Shown: piece after piece, positions 57,651-64,000 of the stretch | Position numbering within the stretch: the stretch's first letter is position 1 | How the letters are laid out: every line of letters begins with the position of its first letter | Assembly: GCF_002786295.1 (NCBI RefSeq) | Contig: NZ_PGTC01000010.1 | Span: 248,001 to 312,000 of the forward strand | Length of the DNA stretch: 64,000 nucleotides | Direction of reading: 5' to 3' | Origin: Pseudooceanicola marinus | Lineage (GTDB): Bacteria > Pseudomonadota > Alphaproteobacteria > Rhodobacterales > Rhodobacteraceae | Program-made: the position numbers and the translations under genes | The notes under the pieces: model-generated | What the model saw: only the letters and a program-made list of their open reading frames with translations | What the model was told of the DNA's origin: nothing | Databases searched by the model: none

Positions 57651-58945
57651 TGATGGGCAACAGGTTGAACCGACGGGATTTCCTTTGGCGCTCCGCGCTG
57701 ATCGGCTGTTCGGCGGCGGCCAGCCCGCTGGTCACGCCCATGTCCTTTGCCGCCGCCCCCTGGGACAATCGGCTGGTGGTGCTGATCCTGCGCGGCGCGC
57801 TGGACGGGCTGGATGCCCTGCGCCCGGTGGGGGATCCCAATTTCGCCACCCTGCGCCCGGATCGTGGGGCAGGGACGGGCGTCGCGCTGGATGGCGCGTG
57901 GGAGTTGCACCCGGCGCTGGCGCCCCTGGTCCCGCTCTGGCGGGCGGGGGAGCTGGGCTTCGTCAATGCCACCTCCACCCCCTATCGCGACAAGCGCAGC
58001 CATTTCGATGGCCAGGACATCCTGGAGGCGGGCACGACGGGCGTCGGCCAGGCCCGGGACGGCTGGCTGAACCGCATGTTGCAGGCGGTGCCCGGCATCG
58101 AGGCGGAGACGACCTACAGCATCGGGCGGGGCGACATGCTTCTGACCACGGGCGCTGCGCCGGTGTCGAACTGGTCCCCCGATGCGGCCCTCAGCCTCAG
58201 CCCGCAGACCGAACGGCTGCTGGAGATGGTGACGCATGACGATCCGCTGTTCCGCGATGCCCTGGGGGAGGCGCTGGTGCTGTCTGGGCTTGTGGCGCCC
58301 GGTTTGGCGGGTGAAATCCTGCAGATGGCTGAGATGATGGAGATGGCCGAGGGGGGCGCGATGGACAGCGGCGGGGTGATGGACCGGGGCGACATGCAGG
58401 ACGCGCGCAAGGCCTTGGCGGAGGCAGCAAAGGCGGCGCGTAGCGCCGGCGGCTACGACGCGCTGGCCCGCTTTGCCGCGCAGAAACTGCGGGCCGAGGC
58501 GCGGATCGCCACCTTCTCGATCAACGGCTGGGACACGCACGCGGCGCAGCACCGTACGCTGCAAGGCCCGCTGGAAAGCCTGGCCTCGGTCCTGCTGACC
58601 CTGCGGGACGATCTGGGGCCGGCGGTCTGGGGCAAGACGGCGGTGGTGGCGATGACCGAGTTTGGCCGCACCGCGCGATTGAACGGCACCGGGGGCAGCG
58701 ATCACGGCACCGCCGGGCTGATGATCTACGCGGGCGGCGCACTGCGGGGGCAGCAGGTGACCGGCGGCTGGCCCGGTCTGGCCGAGGCCGATCTGTATGC
58801 CCGCCGGGATCTTTTGCCGCTGAGCGATGTGCGCGCCCATGCCGCCGGGGTGATGCAGGGCCTCTTCGGGCTGGACCGCGCGGTGCTGGAGGGGCAGGTC
58901 TTCCCGGGTCTCGACATGAGCGGAGCGGCGCGCCTGGTGCTGTGA
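57650..58945 (+). CDS. DUF1501 family protein with twin-arginine signal
   Basis: A 431-residue protein. A twin-arginine signal (NRRDFLWRSALIGCSAAASPL, about 7-27) leads into LVVLILRGALDGLDALRP near 43-60, SHFDGQDILEAG near 115-126, and the sulfatase/alkaline-phosphatase-like metal-site segment MTEFGRTARLNGTGGSDHGTAG near 335-356. The first ATG overlaps the DUF1800 stop by 1 base. The pair is thought to act outside the cytoplasm, but the reaction is unknown. Confidence 0.9.
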   Translation: MMGNRLNRRDFLWRSALIGCSAAASPLVTPMSFAAAPWDNRLVVLILRGALDGLDALRPVGDPNFATLRPDRGAGTGVALDGAWELHPALAPLVPLWRAGELGFVNATSTPYRDKRSHFDGQDILEAGTTGVGQARDGWLNRMLQAVPGIEAETTYSIGRGDMLLTTGAAPVSNWSPDAALSLSPQTERLLEMVTHDDPLFRDALGEALVLSGLVAPGLAGEILQMAEMMEMAEGGAMDSGGVMDRGDMQDARKALAEAAKAARSAGGYDALARFAAQKLRAEARIATFSINGWDTHAAQHRTLQGPLESLASVLLTLRDDLGPAVWGKTAVVAMTEFGRTARLNGTGGSDHGTAGLMIYAGGALRGQQVTGGWPGLAEADLYARRDLLPLSDVRAHAAGVMQGLFGLDRAVLEGQVFPGLDMSGAARLVL

Positions 58946-59073
58946 CCTGCCCCAGGTGTGGGCGATTTCGGCGCCGGACCGCCGCCGCGGCCCTTCCCAT
59001 GTGGCAAGGTTTTTCCTATCGTTTCCCGAAGACTAGCGCGCCACGGGACAGGCGCCGGAAAGGGAGACGGAGA

Positions 59074-59784
59074 ATGAGCCAGGATCGCCCCCTCGGGCCG
59101 CCGGTCGAAAACTGGCAGGTACCGCCGGCGCCCCCGCGCGATCTGGTGTTGGAGGGGCGTCAGGTGCGCCTGCGCCCGCTGCGCGCCGATGCCCATGCGG
59201 GGCTGCTGCACGCGGCCTACGGTGACCGGGATTGGCTGTGGGATTACATGCCGGTCGGCCCCTTCCATTCAGCGCCGCAGTACCACCGCTGGGTGCGCTC
59301 GGTCGAAGAAGGGCCGTCGGTCTTCCTTACCATTGAGGACCGGCAGAAGGGGCCGCTTGGCGTGGCCTCCTACCTGAACATCGTGCCGGAAAATGGTTCG
59401 ATCGAGGTGGGCAACATCACCTTTGCGCCGGCCCTTCAGGGCACCGTGGCGGCGACCGAGGCGATGGTTCTGATGATGAACTGGGCCTTCGAGGCGGGCT
59501 ATCGCCGCTACGAATGGAAATGCAACGCCCTGAACCTGCCCTCGCGCCGCGCGGCGCAGCGGCTGGGGTTCAGCTATGAAGGTGTCTTCCGCCAGCACAT
59601 GGTGGTGAAGGGTCGCAACCGCGACACCGCCTGGTTCGCCATTACCGACAGCGACTGGCCGGCACTGAAGGAGGCCTATGGGGTCTGGCTGTCGCCGTCG
59701 AACTTCGACGAGGCGGGGCGGCAGCGGGAACGCCTGTCGGATCTCACGCGGCTGGTGCGGGTGACCTCGGACCCGGAAGTCTGA
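59074..59784 (+). CDS. GNAT family N-acetyltransferase (RimJ/RimL-like)
   Basis: A 236-residue acetyltransferase. After a Pro-rich start come VRLRPLRADAHAGLLHAAYGD near 28-48, GVASYLNIVPENGSIEVGNITFAP near 95-118, and the acetyl-CoA region GTVAATEAMVLMMNWAFEAGYRRYEWKCNALN near 121-152, followed by AAQRLGFSYEGVFRQH. AGGGAGA precedes the ATG. Substrate unknown; the resemblance is to RimJ/RimL and DUF-type amine acetylases. Confidence 0.85.
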   Translation: MSQDRPLGPPVENWQVPPAPPRDLVLEGRQVRLRPLRADAHAGLLHAAYGDRDWLWDYMPVGPFHSAPQYHRWVRSVEEGPSVFLTIEDRQKGPLGVASYLNIVPENGSIEVGNITFAPALQGTVAATEAMVLMMNWAFEAGYRRYEWKCNALNLPSRRAAQRLGFSYEGVFRQHMVVKGRNRDTAWFAITDSDWPALKEAYGVWLSPSNFDEAGRQRERLSDLTRLVRVTSDPEV

Positions 59785-59794
59785 GGCCGTCCTG

Positions 59795-59820
59795 CGGGCC
59801 GCCACGAGGCGGGCGGCCCG
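59795..59820. terminator. Hairpin between convergent GNAT and ilvE
   Basis: A perfect 9-bp GC stem (CGGGCCGCC / GGCGGCCCG) with an 8-base loop and no T run, between the two stop codons. Confidence 0.45.
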
Positions 59821-59832
59821 GCGCCGGAGGGC

Positions 59833-60699
59833 TTACATCTTCATGTCGGTCTTCGCCCAGTCCCAGTAAAGCTCGCGCGTGCGCTTGGTGATCGGGCCGA
59901 TGTCGTAATGGGTGTCCTCGAACTGAGTGACCGGGGTGACCTTGGCGAAGTTGCCGGACAGGAACACCTCGTCTGCGGCTTCGAAATCGGCATAGGTCAG
60001 CACGGCCTCATGCACGGTGATGCCATCGGCGCGCAGGTTCTTGATGTGCCGCGCGCGTGTCAGGCCCGACAGGAAGGTGCCGTTGGCGATCGGGGTGAAG
60101 ACCTCGCCATCCTTGACCATGAAGATATTGGCGGTGGCGCTTTCGGCGACATTGCCCAGCTGGTCGGTCACCAGGGCATTGGTGAAGCCCCGCGCGCGCA
60201 CCTCGGCGATCATCCGGCCGTTGTTGGGGTAGAGGCTGCCGGTCTTGGCGTTGCAGACAGCCACGTCCAGGGTGGGCCGGCGGTAGCGGGTCTTGCCCAG
60301 GGTCGCGGCGGCGTCTTCCGCCGGCATTTCCATCGCTTCCAGCGCCATGCAGAAGCCGGTACCACCGCCGTAGGCCGGTTCCACCACGCTGGCCTCGCCG
60401 GTGATCCCCCAGTACATCGGGCGGATGTAGATCGCCTCGCCGGGGGCAAACTTGGTCACGCCCTCGCGGACGATCTCGATCATCTGGTCGACCGTGTAGG
60501 TCGGCTTGATCAACATCGCCTCGGCGGAGCGATTGACCCGTTCCAGGTGCGGGCGCAGGTCGGGCATGAGCCCGTTGACCAGCCGCGCGCCGTCGAAGAC
60601 CGTCGACCCCAGCCAGGCACCGTGGTCGCCGGCCTTCATCACAGCGACATCGCCCTGATACCAGCTGCCATCGAAAAAGGTGTGGATTTCGCCTGCCAT
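59833..60699 (-). CDS. ilvE: Branched-chain amino acid aminotransferase
   Basis: PLP-dependent last step of valine, leucine and isoleucine synthesis. The 288-residue protein has VFDGARLVNG near 32-41, IRPMYWGITGE near 94, the PLP Lys in VCNAKTGSLYPNNGRMIAEVRARG near 144-167, and GNVAESATANIFMVKDG near 178-194. ACAGGAGA lies 5 bases before the ATG at 60699; the frame is open upstream to 60876 but not conserved. A Paralogous D-amino-acid or lyase role of the class IV fold is less likely given the motif set. Confidence 0.88.
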   Translation of the reverse strand: MAGEIHTFFDGSWYQGDVAVMKAGDHGAWLGSTVFDGARLVNGLMPDLRPHLERVNRSAEAMLIKPTYTVDQMIEIVREGVTKFAPGEAIYIRPMYWGITGEASVVEPAYGGGTGFCMALEAMEMPAEDAAATLGKTRYRRPTLDVAVCNAKTGSLYPNNGRMIAEVRARGFTNALVTDQLGNVAESATANIFMVKDGEVFTPIANGTFLSGLTRARHIKNLRADGITVHEAVLTYADFEAADEVFLSGNFAKVTPVTQFEDTHYDIGPITKRTRELYWDWAKTDMKM

Positions 60700-61042
60700 G
60701 TTCGTCTCCTGTGGTCGATTGGGCCTAGGGATAGACGTTTGACCGGGGGGATGAAAGGGGCAGGCCGAGACCAGGCCCCCGGCCCAGGAGGCCGGGGATT
60801 TGGTGCTCAAAAATGGCTTCTTGAAATGGTCTGCCGAGACTCGGATCGGGGGGGTGATCCTTGCCCTCACCAGCACCTTGCCCCAGCGTTAACTCTTTAA
60901 TGAAACACTTGAATGACGTCCGGGACACTTGCGCATGAAAATGCTGCACCCGCAGCCATTCCTGAGGCTGCGGGTGCGGCATTGCATCTAAAATGTGCAG
61001 CTTAAGAGTGTGAAACGCGCTGTCTGTTCGCCGGGGTCCCGG
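60700..61042. other. 343-bp gap between trpS and ilvE
   Basis: Holds the ilvE promoter region and the trpS terminator. An 8-bp GC stem (CCCCGGCC / GGCCGGGG, 60777-60797) lies in the ilvE leader, without a T run. I looked for a leader peptide with runs of Leu, Ile or Val codons and did not find a convincing one. Confidence 0.5.
60946..60977 (-). terminator. Probable trpS terminator
   Basis: A perfect 12-bp stem (GCACCCGCAGCC / GGCTGCGGGTGC) with an 8-base loop, 65 bases after the trpS stop; on the minus strand it is followed by AGCATTTTC. Confidence 0.6.
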
Positions 61043-62095
61043 TCAGGAGCGGATCATGCCGACAAGCTCATAGGTGTCCTTCAGGATCGGTTCGGCGATT
61101 TCGCGGGCCTTTTCGGCGCCACGGCCGATGATCCGGTCGATCTCGTTGGGGGTCTCCATCAGCTGCGCCATGCGGGTCGAGATCGGCGCCAGCTTCTCCA
61201 CCGCCAGCTCGCCCAGGGCGGGCTTGAACTCGGAGAACTGCCGACCGCCGAAATCGCGCAGTACGCTGTCCACGTCGGTGCCTGCCAGGGCGGCGTAGAT
61301 CGTCACCAGGTTGCGCGCCTCCGCACGGCCTTCCAGGCCCTCGGCCTCGGAGGGAAGGGCCTCCGGGTCGGTCCGGGCCTTGCGGATCTTGTTGGCGATG
61401 GCGTCGGCGTCATCGGTCAGGTTGATGCGCGCCATGTCCGAGGGGTCGGATTTCGACATCTTCTTGGTGCCGTCGCGCAGCGACATGACCCGGGTCGCCG
61501 TGCCCTCGATCACCGGCTCGGTCAGCGGGAAAAAGTCCTGCCCGTAGTCGTGGTTGAACTTCGCCGCGATGTCGCGGGTCAGTTCGACGTGCTGCTTCTG
61601 GTCCTCGCCCACGGGGACATGGGTGGCGTGGTAGATCAGGATGTCGGCGGCCATCAGGGCGGGGTAGGCGAAGAGGCCGAGCGAGGCGTTCTGGCTGTTC
61701 TTGCCCGCCTTGTCCTTCCACTGGGTCATCCGCTGCATCCAGCCCATGCGGGCGACGCAGTTGAAGATCCAGGCCAGCTGCGCGTGTTCGGGCACCTGGG
61801 ACTGGTTGAACAGGATCGATTTCTCCGGGTCGAGACCGGAGGCGATATAGGCGGCGGCCAGTTCGCGGGTCTGGCGGCGCAGCGCCGCGGGGTCCTGCCA
61901 GACGGTGATCGCATGCAGGTCGACCATGCAGAAGATGGTCTCGAACCCTTCCTTCAGGCCGCGGTCCTGCCAGTCCACGAAACGGCGCATGGCGCCCAGG
62001 TAGTTGCCCAGGGTCAGCCCGCCGGAGGGCTGGATCCCGGAAAACACCCGGTCCTGAAATTTCGTGGTCTGGGTCTCGGTCGCGTCGGACATCAT
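61043..62095 (-). CDS. trpS: Tryptophanyl-tRNA synthetase
   Basis: Charges tRNA-Trp. The protein (about 350 residues) has the HIGH-equivalent motif in [19 protein letters not shown] near 19-37, MVDLHAIT near 61, and the KMSKS loop in [11 protein letters not shown] near 213. The start is the first of two adjacent ATGs (62095, 62092), 5 bases after AGGAG; a GTG at 62101 is also in frame. Single gene with its own terminator. Confidence 0.94.
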   Translation of the reverse strand: MMSDATETQTTKFQDRVFSGIQPSGGLTLGNYLGAMRRFVDWQDRGLKEGFETIFCMVDLHAITVWQDPAALRRQTRELAAAYIASGLDPEKSILFNQSQVPEHAQLAWIFNCVARMGWMQRMTQWKDKAGKNSQNASLGLFAYPALMAADILIYHATHVPVGEDQKQHVELTRDIAAKFNHDYGQDFFPLTEPVIEGTATRVMSLRDGTKKMSKSDPSDMARINLTDDADAIANKIRKARTDPEALPSEAEGLEGRAEARNLVTIYAALAGTDVDSVLRDFGGRQFSEFKPALGELAVEKLAPISTRMAQLMETPNEIDRIIGRGAEKAREIAEPILKDTYELVGMIRS

Positions 62096-62205
62096 CCGCA
62101 CTCCTGTCAGCGGCGTCTGGAAAAATCGTCTGAGCTGGCTTACCCATGCCCCAATGGGGCGTCAACAGCAGGCAGCCCCGGGCAAGAGCAGCAAAGGACG
62201 CCCCC

Positions 62206-62898
62206 ATGTACGACGACCGCCGCCCGGACGACAGCCCGGTCAATCCCGTTTCGCCGGTGATTGTGGTGATCTTCATCGCCATCATCGGGATCGAGGGGAT
62301 CTTCTCGCTGGGCAATGTGGGGCTGATCGGCGGGCCGCAGTCCATCGGCTGGCGCCTGGGCGCGCTGCAGGACTACGCCTTCTCGCCGGCCTTCCTGGAC
62401 TACATGCTGGCCACGGGGGACGCGGCGCCGCAGCTGCTGATGCGCTTCGTCACCTATCCGTTCATCCACGGGTCGTTCCAGTCGGCGCTGATCGCCGGGG
62501 TGATGTTCCTGGCCCTGGGCAAGTTCGTGGGCGAGGCGATGAAACCCCTCGGGCTGGCGATCCTGTTCCTGGCGACCGTCATCGGCGGCGCTCTGGTCTT
62601 CGGCCTGGTGGCACCCGACACAGAGCCGCTTTTTGGGGCCTTCCCGGCGGCCTACGGGATGATCGGCGCCTACAGCTACATGCTGGCGATCTATTACCGC
62701 GCCGTCGGGCAGAACCAGGTCATGGCCTTCCGCCTGATCGGCATCCTGATGGGGATCCAGCTGCTCTTCGGGCTGTTTTTCGAAACCGGCATGGCCTGGG
62801 TGGCCGACATCACGGCCTTTGTCCTGGGCTTCGCCCTTGCGCCGGTGCTGCTACCCGGCGGCTTTGCCCGTCTGCGGGCCAAACTGCGCCACCGCTGA
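62206..62898 (+). CDS. Rhomboid-fold membrane protein without protease residues
   Basis: A 230-residue protein with about six hydrophobic helices and rhomboid-like landmarks: FVTYPFIHGSFQSALIAGVMFLALGKFVGEAM near 81-112 corresponds to the conserved helix 2 (His and Gly-x-x-x-Glu), and FGAFPAAYGMIGAYSYM near 145-161 to the helix 4 loop. In active rhomboids that loop is GxSG; here the Ser is missing. Helix 6, which should carry the catalytic His, reads WVADITAFVLGFALAP with no His. It is therefore likely an inactive rhomboid pseudoprotease. The start at 62206 lies 9 bases after a weak AAGGA site. Confidence 0.78.
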   Translation: MYDDRRPDDSPVNPVSPVIVVIFIAIIGIEGIFSLGNVGLIGGPQSIGWRLGALQDYAFSPAFLDYMLATGDAAPQLLMRFVTYPFIHGSFQSALIAGVMFLALGKFVGEAMKPLGLAILFLATVIGGALVFGLVAPDTEPLFGAFPAAYGMIGAYSYMLAIYYRAVGQNQVMAFRLIGILMGIQLLFGLFFETGMAWVADITAFVLGFALAPVLLPGGFARLRAKLRHR

Positions 62899-62904
62899 GC
62901 GGCG

Positions 62905-64000
62905 TCAGAACATCTCGGGCGGCAGCACGGGCAGGAACCGGGCGAGGCGGCGGTTGCGCCGTTCCGGCCAGGGCAGGATATGGGCGCTGCGCGCCTCCGG
63001 GTCGCGCCCTGCCTCTGCATGGGCCAGCGCGGTCCAGTCGGCGGCGCTGTGGGAATCCATCTCCGCCATGTGATCCTGCAGCCAGCTTTTCATCAGCCGT
63101 TTGCGCAGGGCCCTGATATCGGCGCTGTCGTGGAATTGCAGCGACGCCTCGGTATCCCATCGCATCGACCGCCCGTTGAGGTTGGCAGAGCCCAGGATCG
63201 CCAGCTTGTCATCCACCAGCGTCACCTTGGAATGCAGATAGATCACCCCGGCGCCGTAGAGCGGTTTCGGCGTGTGGCGCGGGGCCGGGCGGGGCTGGGC
63301 CGGGGCGACGACCGCCAGCCGGTCGCCGAAGGCGCGGCGGACGTGGTTCAGGCAGCGCAGTTGCAGGGCCAGTTCGTGCCGGGCGTCGATGCTGGTGTCG
63401 CCGTTGAAGATCACCCGCTCCGGTTCCGTCGGCAGCACCAGGATGCAGTTCAGTCGCGGCGCCCGTTCGGCGGCGCGGGCCAAGGCACGGGCCAGGGGCA
63501 TGTGGCGGAAGAACTGGCTTTCCAGATAGATCAGCTTCTCGGCGCTGTCGAAGGCCGCAAGATGCGCCTCTTCATGTTCGGTGATCGCCGGTTTCGGGCC
63601 AAGGCGCAGCGGTCCGCGACGGGGGTGCGACTGGGTGCGCAACAGGCGCGGGCCCAAGGCGCTCATGTGCTTGTCGGGCAGGGGAGCGGTGCTTTCGACC
63701 GGGCTTGCCTCGGCGGCAAAGCTGGCGGCGCCGGCCTTCTGCGCGCGGCTCCAGCAATCGGCGAAGTGGCGGCGGATGTCGCCGGCCACGGCGCCGCAGA
63801 CCCGCAGCGACACGTCGTGCCAGGTGTCCTCGGCGCGTTGTTCATGGGCTTCGTCGTCCCAGCGGCGTTCGTCCACGTCCAGCCCGCCGATGATCGCCTT
63901 CCGCCCGTCCGCCACCGCCAGTTTCTGGTGCAGCGAGGCCGGGCGCAGGGTGACGTCCCCCGATAGCGCCCGCAGTTGCAGCGGGGTCAGCCGTTCCGGG
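62905..64000 (-). CDS. Phospholipase D-like protein, 3' part
   Basis: The frame is open through the window end at 64000, so the start is missing; about 364 codons are visible. Two HKD motifs are seen: HQKLAVADGRKAIIGGLDV (H-x-K-x4-D) encoded around 63880-63940, and HSKVTLVDDKLAILGSANLNGRSM near 63170-63240. Both are needed for phospholipase D or cardiolipin synthase activity. The surrounding sequence (HMPLARALARAAERAP) fits eukaryote-like PLD proteins of Rhodobacterales. Phosphatidyl transfer or hydrolysis is the family reaction; the substrate here is unknown. Confidence 0.87.
   Translation of the reverse strand, partial: PERLTPLQLRALSGDVTLRPASLHQKLAVADGRKAIIGGLDVDERRWDDEAHEQRAEDTWHDVSLRVCGAVAGDIRRHFADCWSRAQKAGAASFAAEASPVESTAPLPDKHMSALGPRLLRTQSHPRRGPLRLGPKPAITEHEEAHLAAFDSAEKLIYLESQFFRHMPLARALARAAERAPRLNCILVLPTEPERVIFNGDTSIDARHELALQLRCLNHVRRAFGDRLAVVAPAQPRPAPRHTPKPLYGAGVIYLHSKVTLVDDKLAILGSANLNGRSMRWDTEASLQFHDSADIRALRKRLMKSWLQDHMAEMDSHSAADWTALAHAEAGRDPEARSAHILPWPERRNRRLARFLPVLPPEMF

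Noticed and set aside
60700-60880. Possible attenuator with leader peptide before ilvE
   Set aside because: A GC hairpin is present but without a T run, and no frame shows a run of branched-chain codons.

Overview
The window is one continuous piece of a GC-rich alphaproteobacterial chromosome, best placed in the Rhodobacterales (Roseobacter/Paracoccus/Rhodobacter relatives). This rests on the gene families (DUF4175 low-complexity protein, MAPEG pairs, NnrU, DUF6473, MSMEG_1061-type flavoprotein) and on the linkage of TCA-cycle genes with ethylmalonyl-CoA-pathway genes. The genus cannot be fixed from the sequence alone. No tRNA, rRNA, CRISPR array, intact insertion sequence or prophage was seen.

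Layout. 1-7400: the 3' end of a DUF4175 gene, a zinc-ribbon membrane protein, ftsE-ftsX-plsC and a PPOX flavoprotein with overlapping ends, and a glycosyltransferase. 7500-19050 (minus strand): mdh, then sucC-sucD, DUF805, odhA-odhB, three small membrane genes and lpdA, i.e. the 2-oxoglutarate-to-succinate and malate steps of the TCA cycle with unrelated membrane genes interspersed. 19400-22820: a secreted protein, then mcl2, nnrU-like, DUF1737 and mch (malyl-CoA thioesterase and mesaconyl-CoA hydratase of the ethylmalonyl-CoA pathway). 23241-27896: sdhC-sdhD-sdhA, a polysaccharide pyruvyl transferase-like gene, and sdhB. 28087-30615: metN-metI-metQ methionine importer (minus). 30900-34765: a lysozyme-like secreted protein, two very small proteins, a type III ornithine/lysine decarboxylase with a long leader, and a DUF1989 protein. 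34811-38064: aldo/keto reductase, purine nucleoside phosphorylase, an outer-membrane barrel protein and acylphosphatase. 38117-41782: divergent ecm and ccr, the two hallmark enzymes of the ethylmalonyl-CoA pathway. 42444-50545: a LysR regulator, a complete peptide-type ABC importer and a CocE/NonD hydrolase. 50686-54281: RecD-like helicase, hbd and DUF6473. 54282-55720: a disturbed stretch with an etfB remnant and a HAD dehalogenase. 55720-64000: DksA-like protein, DUF1800/DUF1501 pair, GNAT, ilvE, trpS, a rhomboid-fold protein lacking the protease residues, and the 3' part of a phospholipase D-like gene.

How it works together. The ethylmalonyl-CoA pathway converts acetyl-CoA to glyoxylate, malate and succinyl-CoA. 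Its genes here (ccr, ecm, mch, mcl2) sit among those that consume its products (sucCD, sdh, mdh), so the region is a central-carbon block for growth on C2 compounds and polyhydroxybutyrate turnover.

Most notable signal: the promoter regions of sucCD and sdhCDAB each carry two copies of the palindrome GTGATCAC exactly 21 bp apart, in the same orientation and at nearly the same distance from the first start codon (108 and 117 nt). I found no other copy by eye in the window. This looks like a shared operator for a TCA-cycle regulator. Other points worth following are the etfB scar, the likely protease-dead rhomboid, the leader upstream of the decarboxylase, and the transporter-plus-hydrolase cluster.
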